Shown here: in pieces, positions 37,633 to 48,912 of the stretch | How positions within the stretch are numbered: position 1 is the first letter of the stretch | How the letters are laid out: each line of letters starts with the position of its first letter | NCBI GenBank assembly: GCA_035578155.1 | Contig: JAPWDM010000003.1 | Location: 70,734,142 to 70,798,141 of the forward strand | Direction of reading: 5' to 3' | DNA length: 64,000 bases | Source: Brachynemurus nebulosus | Taxonomy: Eukaryota > Arthropoda > Insecta > Neuroptera > Myrmeleontidae | Program-made: the position numbers and the translations under genes | The notes under the pieces: model-generated | What the model saw: only the letters and a program-made list of their open reading frames with translations | What the model was told of the DNA's origin: nothing | The model's database searches: none

Positions 37633-38087
37633 AGTTGTACCCCTGTTATTTGACTCAGCTTTTACTTTAATATTTTGCATATTGGAGAATAACTAAACTA
37701 ACATATATGCTTGTATGTTTATAAGACAAGCACTAGATGATATAACTGGTACCCGTGGGTTATTGTAACTGAATAACGCCAGTCAGTAGTAGGTATTCCT
37801 TGCTATTCCCGTGGGATTTGCTCCCGCTAATACTCCTATGATAAGATATCTAGGCAGGCAATGCAGAACAAAAGAATTTATATTTTTATTTCTTGTTACG
37901 TACTGTACATTTAACAAGTGTACAAAATTTACGTGAAGAATCGCTGGTTTGGGAAAAAGTCTTTTGCAAGCAGTGCAAATGAGAATTTCATAAAAATAAA
38001 TTTTTTACTAATTCCTGGAAAAGTGGGTGAAAACTGTTTTCCTGTGCCGTATATATTTCAATAATTTTCATTTATCGGGTTTGATAG
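37633..38087. other. No gene recognised
   Basis: AT-rich flank of the candidate exon at 38088. A pyrimidine-rich stretch ends in TTGATAG at 38087, which could be a splice acceptor. Confidence 0.35.
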
Positions 38088-38182
38088 ATGGTGCTTACCA
38101 TCCCGCGACCATCAGCAGCAGGATCCTGCCGTCATATCATGAAGAGCACTTCGATGATGGTTATGGTGGCGTACATCAATGA
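38088..38182 (+). CDS. Candidate short 3' exon in a GC-rich island (unproven)
   Basis: About 120 bp from 38088 are roughly half G+C in surroundings that are two-thirds or more A+T, which often marks conserved coding sequence. A possible acceptor (TTGATAG) precedes it. One frame (first full codon at 38090) gives 30 codons starting GAYHPATISSRILPSYHEEH and ending FDDGYGGVHQ, then adjacent stops TGA TAG. An alternative frame from the ATG at 38088 stays open into the ACAC transposon and is less believable. A third ends after QQQDPAVIS. I recognise no protein family. The ACAC element D begins 31 bases after the stop, so if this is an exon the insertion lies in its 3' UTR. A minus-strand exon or GC-rich repeat debris are the alternatives. 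Confidence 0.2.
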
Positions 38183-38660
38183 TAGTGCATGTCGATCGCT
38201 AAGCGACAGACACACAGAAAAAAAATTTGTGTTCTGCGCAAAAAAAAAACCAGTGGTTAAAATTTTTGTGTTAAATAAGTTAAAATTTTTGTGTTAAATA
38301 AGACACAACCCTGCGTTAATTTAACATTTCGTGTTTGTGTTAAATGTAAATATTAACACAAATTTTGAATTAACAGAATGAAAATGTTAACCTCTTTTGA
38401 ACAGCAAGGAAGTAACACAATATTTGTGTAGAGCAAAAGAATGCTATAACTAACTAACTTACATTAGAATATAATATGTATACCAAAATATATATAATAA
38501 AAAAGATGGGAGTATTTCTTATTATTAAACAAAACCGAAAAATTATGTTTTTTCAGTTATTGACGAATACAGTTTTATTAAACGTTTAAAATTAAAACAA
38601 TTTTCTTACATTTTAAGGTTATTTTATTACAGATTCAATTACAAAAAATCATGTAAGCTT

Positions 38661-38950
38661 GTACATGATTAACTTTAAATAATACAAAAAAAAAAAAAAA
38701 AAACACCAAGAATGTTTTGGATAAATTAAATAATTTGAACAATATAAAATATTAATCACTTAGCTATAAATGATCAACTAACCATTGCCATTTGTTTCAC
38801 CTTACACACATTACAAATTTCATTGCACTCTCACATTACAGATTTCATTACACTATCACACACTGTTACCCTTGCTATACAGGGTGTAAAGTATATAAAT
38901 CTCGCTACGAAAACAGTGGATACATGTCACCCATGTAATTATGCCAATAA
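38661..38950. mobile_element. Insertion inside ACAC copy D, type unknown
   Basis: Comparison with copies B and C shows about 290 extra bases between ATCATGTAAGCTT and TGTATTATATAATATACAAT. It holds an 18-20-base A run (near 38685), two tandem copies of CATTACARATTTCATTRCAC (38808-38858), and TATACAGGGTGTAAAGTATA. Exact boundaries and TSD are unclear. A poly-A-bearing retroposed fragment or a CAGGGTGT-type MITE are both possible. Confidence 0.45.
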
Positions 38951-39166
38951 TTGTATTATATAATATACAATATCGTAAGCTTACATGATTATTTTTAACT
39001 CAATCTGTAACAAAATAATCTTAAAATGTAAAAAAATTGTTTAATTTTTAAACGTTTCATAAAACTATATTCGTCAATAACTGAAAAAACATAATTTTTC
39101 GGTTTTTTTTAATAATAAGAACTACTCTCATCATTTTTATTATATATATTTTGGTATATATACATA

Positions 39167-40403
39167 CTGTGGACTTTCGGAGATTGTCCCATGAACGGTT
39201 CAAAGTGGGCGGGGCGGACAATCTGCGAAAGTGCATAGCCGTAGTCATATTTTATTTGTTTACATAAAAATATCACATTCAAACTAATACACGTGTGTGC
39301 GTATTGCAAGCAGTGTTATTATATGGAAATATGTAACTACATATATAAATCAATGAATAAAAATAAACAATTAACCTAATTAACTAAATAAGACACGTCT
39401 AACTCGTCTTACAAAATATTTTATGTATATTATGCATTTTTATTATTAGATATCTATTAAAGTGTTGATAGTGTTAGAAATAAATCCTATTACTATTAAG
39501 TATGGTAAAAAAGAAAAAAAATATTCTTATAAAATATGGACAGCATTATTATTTCCAAATGAAACATTCAATATTTTCATAACTATAAGTAAGTTACTAT
39601 TATTCTTGTTATTCTTTATCAGTCTCTACTGTAAAACTGAAATACAAACAGCTTCAATAGAGAACATTGAAAACGAACGCTATCGGACACTGCTACTGAT
39701 AACACAGATCATAATAATAATGCGTTTAACGTCCGTTTTCCGGACAATTCAGTCCATAACAGACGCCACCCACATCATTATTTTGTATATTTTTTTATTT
39801 ATTCAATACATTATATTTGTTACATTATACATACATTTATGATGTGGGTGGAGGAGAAGGAAAGTGGGTGAGAGCTAGGATTTGGTGGGTATGCGTCTGC
39901 AGCCGTCTTCTTAAGGAACTATGCCGATATTCATCCGGAATTGTGAAGGGAAACTGCAGAAAACCTTCACGAGCATAGCCGGTCGTCGGATTCGAACCCT
40001 CGACCTACCAGTCGCAAGTGCCAGTTAGTGCTTAAGCACACTCGGCCACTTCGCTGGTGATAACACAGATCATGTAATGGCAATACATAAAAATATATTT
40101 TATACAGTCATTCATTTAATTAAATAAACAAATTTAAAAATTTTACATACGTAAGTGCATATAAAAATTGTTTCATAGGATTCTATAACAATTTTAATAA
40201 TATTAGGTACATTGAATAAAATGTTATGTACAAATAATCTTTAATTTAAACAAACATTACCTACGCCTCTGTTCAAAGGTTCACTAATACATTCACAAAA
40301 ATTGTATTGTTGCGATGTTCGTGTGACATAAACATGTGACGTGTAAACCCCTACCACTGCAGTATGGACAATCTGCGATCGGACAATCTCCGAAAGTCGA
40401 CAG
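39167..40403. mobile_element. TA-flanked MITE nested in ACAC copy D
   Basis: 23-bp TIRs with one mismatch start CTGTGGACTTTCGGAGATTG and end CAATCTCCGAAAGTCGACAG. TA lies on both sides (39165-39166, 40404-40405). Additional copies of GGACAATCTGCGA lie just inside each end (near 39217 and 40367), as subterminal binding-site-like repeats. Without the SINE inside, it would be about 0.88 kb. The Tc1/mariner type is inferred from the TA target. The 126-codon frame at 39462-39842 crosses the SINE boundary and is not a gene. Confidence 0.85.
39713..40057 (-). repeat. tRNA-derived SINE, full length, with 16-bp TSD
   Basis: Identical 16-bp flanks TGATAACACAGATCAT (39697-39712 and 40058-40073) delimit a 345-bp insertion. 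Read on the minus strand it opens with a tRNA-like head. The A box is GTGGCCGAGTG (Ser/Leu-type) and the B box GGTTCGAATCC. A tRNA-unrelated body follows, containing CCACCCACATCATAAATG and, further on, its near complement ATGATGTGGGTGG. It ends in an ATTATTATT-like tail. The long perfect TSD and RNA polymerase III boxes make this the best-defined retroposon in the window. It is the youngest layer of the three-level nest. Confidence 0.92.
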
Positions 40404-40739
40404 TATATGGAAACAAGAATTTTTACAAAGGACTGACTTACTTTACGTTCTTTGAGTCTCATTTATAATAATATATGAACAAAATCGTTATAATTTTTGA
40501 CGATTTTCAAATATATTAAGTGGAAGTAAAATATTGAATAAAAAAAGTTTAACAACTAACTCTGATAAATCTGAAAAATTAACACAAAATGTATATCCTC
40601 TTGTGTGTTAAATCATTGACACAAATCTTGTATAAAGATTTGACACATATGCTTTGTGTTAAAATAACACAAAAAATTGAGTGGACCGTTCCGGACATGT
40701 AAAATATATTAATTTTAACACAATTTTTTTCACTGTGCA

Positions 40740-41774
40740 GGCGGACTAAACCATATTGATCATATTCAGTTTTGTCGACACTAATCGCTAACGGAATCGG
40801 TGGATAGTTAGTTAATTCGTCGATGATATTTGTAGACAAGTAGGTAGTCTCTGTTGGCAACTGAACGACCAACGCGAAAAAAATGTAAAAATCCACTTCC
40901 GATTGAATGGTGAACCGGAAAAATTGATGGTACTACATGAAACTCGATGCCGGTCGACAAAAAAAGGAAAAAAAATGGATTTTTAAATATTCGTTTTATT
41001 ATTGGATCGCTAAAATTCATCGAAGGGTTTTGATAATTATGAATGTAGGGGTTTAAAATGCTGAACAAAATTGATGGATGTGTTCAAGTTAAAAGTACAT
41101 ATAGGATTTTTATCGACCGGTAGGCTTTAGTTCAGCAGTTCTCAACTTTTTTCTTTCAGGTCAGGACTAAGCTTTTCATTTATGAGTATCTACTCTTTGT
41201 TCCGAAAAATGCACTTTTCAAGTTCTTGTTATCAGTATTCTTATATATTACAATATTCATAATTCTTTTTCGAAAAATAAATTATAGTTGGTGGTATCTT
41301 GAGTATTGAATAACAAAATATGAAATACCTATTAAAGAAATCATACAATTGGTGGATAGTTGATACTGGGTAGAATTTGTCAGGGTTATGAGTATGCGGG
41401 AATGGTAAATCATTTTTTCTACTCATACTATTAAAAGTAACATTTTGTGCACGGCTAACTACCTATATGTAAAAATTAAAATTGCCCACACTGTGCGGAA
41501 ATACAGTAGGAAATTATTTCCCACGCCTTAATATAATAAAAAAGTAGGCTGTTCCGTTAGTTTAATATATAATATATAGAAATAATTCTAAAAATATACG
41601 TATATGTATGTTGATTATTTATTATTGTTTCCATAGTTTCAAAGTATGCTTTGGCAAAAATTTGAACATCTTAGCACTGACATTATAAATTTAAAAAAAT
41701 TTTACTACTTATTTAAATTTTATTTTAATTATTTATGTTAAATTTTACGAAAAAAGATGTGCTCGTAGAAGAAG
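40740..41774. other. No gene; possible single hAT end
   Basis: CAGCAGTTCTCAACTTTTTTC at about 41133 resembles a Charlie-type hAT terminus, but I found no matching right end. GCGGAAATACAGTAGGAAATT-like wording near 41497 partly echoes the hairpin-headed repeat family. Confidence 0.3.
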
Positions 41775-41895
41775 TATAGTGCAAAATACGTGGGAAGAGT
41801 TTATTTCTCACTCATACGAATTGTTGCGCGAGCCCGCAAACTCATATTCGTGAGAAATAAGCCTATTTTCCCACTTATTGTACAATATACTGTTT
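41775..41895. repeat. Long imperfect hairpin related to the hairpin-headed repeats
   Basis: AGTATAGTGCAAAATACGTG and TTTCTCACTCATACGAAT on the left pair with ATTCGTGAGAAATAAG and TTCCCACTTATTGTACAATA on the right. The wording (GTGCAATAAGTGGGAA-type stem ends) links it to the heads at 19373 and 48308. Confidence 0.55.
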
Positions 41896-42946
41896 AAGGT
41901 GAATCAGTAGGGTACAAAAAAATTTCTCCCGGTGATATCTGTACTTCCAAATCTCTTTAATTTCCCTTTTTAAACAATAATTATAATTTTGTTACGTTCT
42001 AATTTTAACATAATCTTCTTCTTTTGTGCCGTTCATTATTACAGATAATATTTTCACAAACTCCAATTAATTTGCTGATTACCCCAGTCAGGAAACGCTA
42101 CAATTTAGTTTATTAGTGAAAAGTAAAGTGAATGCAACTAGAGAAGATATATTTTTATGGGATTTGTGGAACCATATGAAGTAGTAGATTTTATGGGAAT
42201 CATAAAAATTTCTAACAAATACGAGAAAACCTTTTAAAATATTTTCAAATGACATTTTTTTATTTAACTTTTTTATGTTTTACAAACAGTGCGTTTTATT
42301 TAAACGATTATTTATCAACACTTTAGAGAATAGTCAAACAATAACAATTTTCTTGTTTAAAAATAATTTTCTTTGTTGATTTTTGTTACCATTATATTCT
42401 GGTAAAAAAGAAATTTTCCTCTCAACAGTGAATTCAGTAATATTACAAATGTAAAAAAACCTTTCTGTTACAACTTCTCCCACAACTTTGTCGACTTCAG
42501 CGATATCTAATTTTATAAAAAAAGTTTCAAGAATTCGTACATTTTTTCGTTTTCCTACGAAATTAAAGTAATCTTAGTTTCACTATGGCTTACCTTCGAT
42601 TCCATCAAATTTTTTTACTGTGTACATTTTGCAGTTTCACATCTATTGAAGTCAGTGTTGCGAATTGAATAGTACTTATAAGTTTATGCGTAAGGGGATT
42701 TATTCATATCTTGTCGTACGAATGACTGTGTTTCGTAGTCAAATAAAAATATTTCGAAAAAGTTAGATCGTCTAATCGCTAGGGAAATTTATGTTGCGGT
42801 TAAATGACATTGTTAAAAGTATTTTCAATGTGTCGGGGAATATTTTTCTGTTTATAAAAATAAAATACATAGACATTTTTATATACAAACGTATGTATGT
42901 GGCTATCATATACAGTGTATTATTGATTCCTAGGGATATAGGTAAT
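41896..42946. other. No gene recognised
   Basis: AT-rich; no repeat boundary or coding signal that I can support. Confidence 0.35.
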
Positions 42947-42949
42947 ATA

Positions 42950-43575
42950 GGCTAACTTCAAAAATGCATCATTGCTTGCATGAGGTAGAGTTAAAAGTTC
43001 AAAAACGCATCATACGCATCACAACGAAAAATCAAAAGTTCATTTTTGCATTTGATGCGTCAAAACAATGCATCGAGAAATTTGGTGATGCGTGTCCAAG
43101 ATGCATGTCATGTGTATAATGTAGAATTATAACTACTTGCCATATTATGTAGGTATTAACACCAACAGGAATAATTCCGAAAAACAAATTGTTGAAAAAG
43201 ATTAATGTATTTACCTTTGATTAAAATTGTTTAAACTATTCGAATACATCTTGCACTCAAAATAGGTGTGTAATATTTTTTATTCAAATAATTTCAATAT
43301 TTTCAATTTCAAATAAGTTCAAGTTGAAATTCAAAGATAATATACCTATACAAGGACTGTATTGCTATATTATCTATAATCTATCATGCTACATTATCTG
43401 TCTTATCTGTAGCCAAATCAGAGGCTAAATGATGCCATTATCCCATTCAAAAACATCTAATGTGCATCAAATTTCAAAAGAGCATCAGCAGCCCATCCTG
43501 TAGTATTAGACGCATCAGAAAAGTCATGATGCTGCATCGATGCGGTAAAGTTTACTTACATTTTTGAAGTTACCC
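42950..43575. mobile_element. MITE packed with GCATC motifs
   Basis: Ends GGCTAACTTCAAAAATG and CATTTTTGAAGTTACCC are inverted. ATA flanks both sides (42947-42949, 43576-43578), a possible 3-bp TSD. About 14 GCATC/GATGC pentamers, mostly as GCATCA or GATGCG, crowd into the two subterminal 150-bp zones and are rare elsewhere. Subterminal arrays of one short motif typically bind the mobilising transposase. Superfamily unassigned. Confidence 0.65.
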
Positions 43576-43578
43576 ATA

Positions 43579-46281
43579 ATTAAATTTTAGTCTCTACAAA
43601 ACGCACAAATGATTCATGGCAGAAACGCAACTATAACGATTTTGACTCCTAAAAAGTCATTTCTGAATTCTCTTTTCTGTATGTAATCAGCCCTAAGAAC
43701 TGGCAAAAAAAAATTCCCAATAAAATATTATTTTTCCTTCTTACACCCGCTTTTTCCTAGTTGTGCCCTTTTTTATGCGTTCTGGAGCGACTACTCCACC
43801 TTCTCCATTGTAGTTAAGCTTCTGGTTCATAATCAGAAATCGATTCGAGCGGCTTCCCGAAAATCTAAATTCGTATAACTAGTAAAATTTTTGACTTTTA
43901 ATATTATAAATTTTGGAAAATTACAACTGTTTGGTTATAATATCTTTGTATTAATAAATAAGACTTTATAAAAAATACCACTTTATCGATTTTATAAAAT
44001 ACTATGATCAAATTATGTCTCTTAAACGATTACACTGATATTTGTAATTCTATTTTAATTTTTGTATACAACTGTACATTTTTATTTAAATTTTATTATT
44101 CCCAAAATTTCCATTTCTTTGTCACGTGTATCCCTCTTGTTCTTCCATGTTTTTGACCCCCTCCCATTGTAACTGCCGCTTGATAAGATCTATTTACTAC
44201 AAGGAACGCCTAAATGTATTATAATCTTCACTTATTTGACAATGGTCGTTTTGATCGAAACACCTCACAAAATCTATAAAATAAAAATGTTTTATTGCCT
44301 GTATTACATATAATTTTTTTTAAAATTTTATGTCGTCAGTAGCTTGAAACACACCGTGTATGATGCAATAACTATCTAAAACATTGTTATTTGCTTAGGG
44401 ATAATATATCCTCGTATATTTGTTTATCCATGGATAATGCCAGCAGATATCAAATTGTTAACTTATACAAATTGAATCGGGTTATGTGTGTGTTATTATA
44501 TTATTTTATAAATGGTATGTATTTGAAGTTATTGTCTGGAAGAAAATAAATATAACGAGTTTTGCGGAGACAGACCTACAGACCAGAGCAAACTAAACGA
44601 TTGACGGTTGGTGTCAATGTTCATAAAATTCAAAAATTGAAAGTCTTAAATTAAATCTTTAGAAATTTTTACAAATTCATTCAAATGGCTAGAAAATGTT
44701 TATGTTTGGCTTGAGATGTTATTCTTTACCAGTAGAAAAATTTATGTATTTAACCTTTTTATATTGGTACACGCAGCGTTCAAGGGGGTATGCTAGTTTA
44801 GAGGCTCGATTTTGAGGTGATTTTATGGGCGTAATAAAAAAAAATAAACATTTTTAGTATCCATTTTTTAACAGTTTTTTATTGATATTTGAAAAGTATA
44901 AAAATTTAAAAAAAATTCTAAATTTAAATCGATACAGACCGGCAAAGTGGGGACTCAAAAAAAAGGTGTCTCCTGATTTCAACCCTCCTGGTGATCTGAA
45001 ACATAAAATTTTAGTTAATTCTTAATAAACATGGATGTGAATTAGTTTTGGATGTAAATGGATGTAAATTTTTTTAAAATAGTAAAAAGAAAATTCCAAA
45101 AACCCCTACGTCGGACCAATTTTGATAGTATTAAGAAGGTCTGTCCCAAATTTCAAGTAAATCGGTGCATTAGAACTTGAGATGTCATGTCAACCGTATC
45201 GAAAAAAGTAGTTTCGAGTAATTTATATGAAAAATTTGAATTTAACACTGAAATGATACACAGTATATAGGTAAAAAATAACCATAACTTCGAAAATAAT
45301 TTGAATTTCCGTAAATCCTTTTAGAGGCTTATTCTTAAAAATCGGAACTTTGAAAATATGAAAAAAAATGATCGACTCTTTCGAATTTTTAGACTAGAAT
45401 ACCCTAATTTGAACATGATTAATTTTTTTTCTTAACTCGATTAACTCGATAAAAATAAAGCATTGATGAAAAATTATTCACATACATGGTATATTTTATA
45501 ACAAAAATACTACCATAGGTGATATTCTATTTTCACTAAACCATAATAAACGGATTCATGTCACGTGCCACTGACAAACGAATGGCACACGAACTGAAAA
45601 TTATCCATGAAGACAATTCACAATGACGACAACAACGAAAATGGTGGCAGCAACGAGCCAAATGAAAAAGTACAAAGTCGAGGAGTAGTGAGATATACGG
45701 TACCCAATAAATTTTTGTTGCCTTTAAAAACCTACCTGATCTTTTAGTTCAATGTTTATTTTATAGTCTCTAAGAAGAGCTATAGAAAAAGAAAAGACGT
45801 ATACCCTAAACTACTTGAAGGTACTACTCTAAGTAAACATTAATTTGTTAAAACTCTTCTCCGAAAGAGATAATGTTACAAAATAAATTCTGCTTGTTGC
45901 TCAAACAAGTAGTAACCTTACTGATTTTGGAATGTGTTTAAAATCTAAATTCATCTTTTGAAACTGGTGTGGCAGTGTTTATATCATTTTAATTTGGTGG
46001 TAGAGTTTATTATATAGGGAAAAGTTGGATTTTAGTAAATTAATGAAATTAGACAATTTCGAACAGAACTGAAAACTTCAGTTCAGTCCCAGATCTACAA
46101 TTTTTTAGAGTCGGGGCAGAAATTTGATGCTGGTGCCTCCTCTCTTCAGTGTTTGAGATAAATTTAAAAAAAAATAACAACTCATAAGTATAAATACGTC
46201 CTTTACAAAATTACTATTTTGCTCATTGCGCCAATGGTGAAAATTGACGGTTTTGTAAAGGATCAGTCTATCCCAACAAAA
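43579..46281. other. No gene recognised; low-GC with a few less AT-rich patches
   Basis: A retroposon-like phrase (CCCAAATTTCAAGTAAATCG, near 45147) occurs at the expected place for a decayed repeat. A patch near 45600-45745 has a 46-codon frame, discussed under findings. No RNA gene or transposon ends found. Confidence 0.35.
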
Positions 46282-46845
46282 AGGAGAGATGCCGCATTTA
46301 AAGTTGGTATAGATACCGCATCATATTACATGTTAGAAACGTAGACTTATACCTTAATTATGGAGTTTGTTTTTGACTGTAAATTATGCTGCGTAAATAC
46401 AAAAGATACATTAATTGGATCAGGACGACCCCTCATGTTAGTGAAGATAACGAAAATAATGATAATTGCGCGTATATTGAATGTTTTGAAAAGTACTCAG
46501 AAACAAAAAAGAAGTTGACTGGTTAAGATATATAAAGTGCCAAAAATGGCTACATATGGCATCATAATGTAGGAAGATGTGTGTAAAATACAAAATTTTT
46601 AATATGAGCTATGCGGCGTCTCACCTTCTATGATGCGGCATCTCTCCCATAGGTATGGGAGAGACGCCGCTTTGCAGCCTCTACAAAAATGTTGATTATG
46701 AATCCTTTATGACTCAAAATTTAAAATTATTTATAAATAATTTTAAAGAACAATGTTTACATTTATTGTGTACCAAATCTAAAATTAATTAAATGCATAC
46801 TTTAAAAATTATCAAGTGTTTTCAAAATGTGCAGCATCTCTCCCG
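46282..46845. repeat. Repeat with inverted GCGGCATCTCTCC motifs
   Basis: GGAGAGATGCCGCA at the left (about 46282) and GCAGCATCTCTCCC at the right (about 46832) are inverted. Between them a near-perfect 36-bp palindrome centred at about 46652 (GCGGCATCTCTCCCATA / TATGGGAGAGACGCCGC) carries the same motif back to back, and a GCGGCGTCTCACC variant lies near 46613. Probably a TIR element with subterminal motifs; the exact ends are uncertain. Confidence 0.55.
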
Positions 46846-48307
46846 CATTCACTCTAAATTATGTTGTCAACAACACCATTATCTTTGAAATTACAACAGT
46901 TTGAAGTCAGCGGTGACTTCAAAGCGGTAGTTTGATTTATCAGTTTCAGTACGTGTTTCTTTTAACCCCACTCATCCCTATAACATTTCATTAGAACCTT
47001 TTGGATTTAGAAGACATCTTTGAGTAAATAGAAATTATTCGTGAATAAAATTTCGTATTTGAAATAACCTTAGTTCATGCCATCAATTTTAAAATATATT
47101 TCGTACCAAATAATGAACTAATCAGTAACAAAAGGAAATAAAATTTTCACTAACCTAACCTCAAAATCTCACTTTTGGTACATATTATGTATCTTGTTGA
47201 TCGAATTAATAGATGCATAAGAGATTACAATTTCACAAAATTAATATTCACAAGGACTCATGAGTATATTTCTCTGATTCAAATCAAAAAGGTTTTTAAA
47301 TGAAAACTATATCGGTACACTTACACTCTCTGGTGGTGTAGAGTTGTACCTGCAGTGTTCCAACACAAAATATATGTAAATATTATAGCGCAATGTTTAT
47401 TTTAATCATATTATCGTTTATATAACAAATTATTCAGGAATGAAACCGTTTTATAATTACATATATACGACGTCCGGTACCTATTCGAGCTTGTAGCTCC
47501 GATGCCCAGTGTTGTTGGTATACCTGCCTTATAGTTCTAGAACGGCTATCATCAACTCAATGAATAAAATCCTCCCTGGGGTGATTTGAGACTGTTTATT
47601 GCGATAATATTTCAATGCAATGGTATGTATATAGAAATATAATTTTTAGCGAGGGGTTACGAGTAAAGTTATACTCGTATAGTGGTCGAGTATCGAGTAA
47701 AATTATTTAAACTAAACAAGTCGAGGAGTGGTTTTGATGCTTGACGTCCACTCGATCAAATTTTCCGTAGGTATCCCGAGAAAAACAATCTTACATGGTC
47801 ATTCAAAATCAAATTCGAAAATTTACTTTTTGAAGTGGAAACTTCTATAGCGAGAGTAATGGTCGAAAGTCTTATGAAAACGGTAATACATTGACTGTAA
47901 TAAAATTTGTAATAGCTGTAAGATGAAAAAAGTGTTAGTGATTAGTTGCTGTCTTCTTGGTGTAATATTTTGTAATAATTAAACTTATATTGGGTTCAAC
48001 TCGCGATATATGCATATACTAAAAGTGCAGTGCTATGTCCGTACCGAGAAGTCTTATTTCCAATGAATTCTTTCTTTAATAACAACAAAGATTATTATCT
48101 TACATACTAAGAACATTTCTACAATTAAACTAATACTTCTAACCAATAAAAATTAAAAAAAACAACTTTACTTTTAGTTTTATTACCTACTAATTATCTT
48201 CTATCCTTTTCAGATTACTGAAATTCAGCAAATTTATGGAATTCAATATGAATCAAAATAAATTTTCAGATTAAAACAATTGAAATCTTTTAACTGATAT
48301 AATTGCA
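46846..48307. other. No gene recognised
   Basis: AT-rich interval; no repeat ends or coding signal supported. Confidence 0.35.
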
Positions 48308-48912
48308 TATTATGCAATAAGTGCGGGAAATTGTCGATTGCCCACGAAAGCGTAGTTGAGCGCACGAACGTAGTGAGTGCGTTCATTTGCTTGAATGGGC
48401 AATCGACAATCCCGCACAAGTTGCATATACTATTTTTATTATGAGTTTCACATACTTTTTCCCATTATTATACTATTTTGGACATTTTTATTACTTTTTA
48501 AAATAATATTTTTGAGTATTCGTCTTTTTTTCCTGAATTAAATATTGTTTAAATTAAGGAAGGGGTTAATTAAGGGGTTAATTTCCCCGAAACCGGTAGC
48601 AGAAAATTAAAACAAATATTTGTTTTTCATTTTGATGACTTAAACTCCTAATATCCTATTCCTTCATTGTTTAAATTACTTCGTTGGTGGTTTCTATAGA
48701 AATAATTATGAAATATTTATTAAATGAAAAATCAAGAGGCGGCTTTGCGTGTTTTGATTAAATTTTGCGTGTTTTGTTGCCAATTTACGTGCGGAAAGTT
48801 TACTTTCGGCACGGAAAAAAGTATGTGGGAAGAGTACAGTGGGCAAACAGCTATTTTGTGTACAGGAATGTGTGCGCCAAGTTATTACTTCTCCAGCATG
48901 AGTAATAAAAAA
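48308..48912 (+). repeat. Hairpin-headed dispersed repeat, copy 2
   Basis: Collinear with 19373-19860. The head hairpin (GTGCGGGAAATTGTCGATTG paired with CAATCGACAATCCCGCAC) is more perfect here, and the inner GAGCGCA/TGCGTTC stem is retained with a wobble. The body shares CACATACTTTT, GTTGGTGGTTTCTATAGAAA and GGCAAACAGCTATTTT. It ends at GCATGAGTAATAAAAAA. A 109-bp insertion interrupts it. A 77-codon frame (48724-48957) is open here but has a stop in copy 1 (TTAGTAC for TTATTAC), so it is not conserved coding. Confidence 0.78.
48557..48665. mobile_element. 109-bp insertion with 13-bp TSD in hairpin-headed copy 2
   Basis: Absent from copy 1. ATTGTTTAAATTA is duplicated on both sides (48544-48556, 48666-48678). 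The insert starts AGGAAGGGGTTAATTAAGGG and ends CCTATTCCTTC, so its extreme ends are weakly inverted (AAGGAA/TTCCTT). Thirteen bases is long for a DNA transposon TSD and would also suit a retroposed fragment. Type unassigned. Confidence 0.7.

Larger units (their letters stand above)
38213..40737 (+). mobile_element. ACAC-family MITE, full copy (D), hosting nested insertions
   Basis: The left end CACAGAAAAAAAATTTGTGT and right end TTTTTTTCACTGTG match copies B and C. The flanking dinucleotide is CA on both sides (38211-38212, 40738-40739). The family order is intact but interrupted twice: within the centre (about 38661-38950), and after GGTATATATACATA (39167-40403). Removing both gives roughly the 0.9-1.0 kb of copies B and C. 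A 23-bp segment including TAAAATTTTTGTGTTAAATA is tandemly duplicated near 38257-38300. Confidence 0.88.

Noticed and set aside
39462..39842. 126-codon plus-strand frame
   Set aside because: It crosses the SINE insertion boundary at 39713, with the first part in the TA-flanked MITE and the rest in the antisense of the SINE.
39960..40055. tRNA gene on the minus strand (Ser/Leu-like boxes)
   Set aside because: A and B boxes are present, but the sequence continues into a 345-bp retroposon with a tail and a 16-bp TSD, so it is a SINE head.
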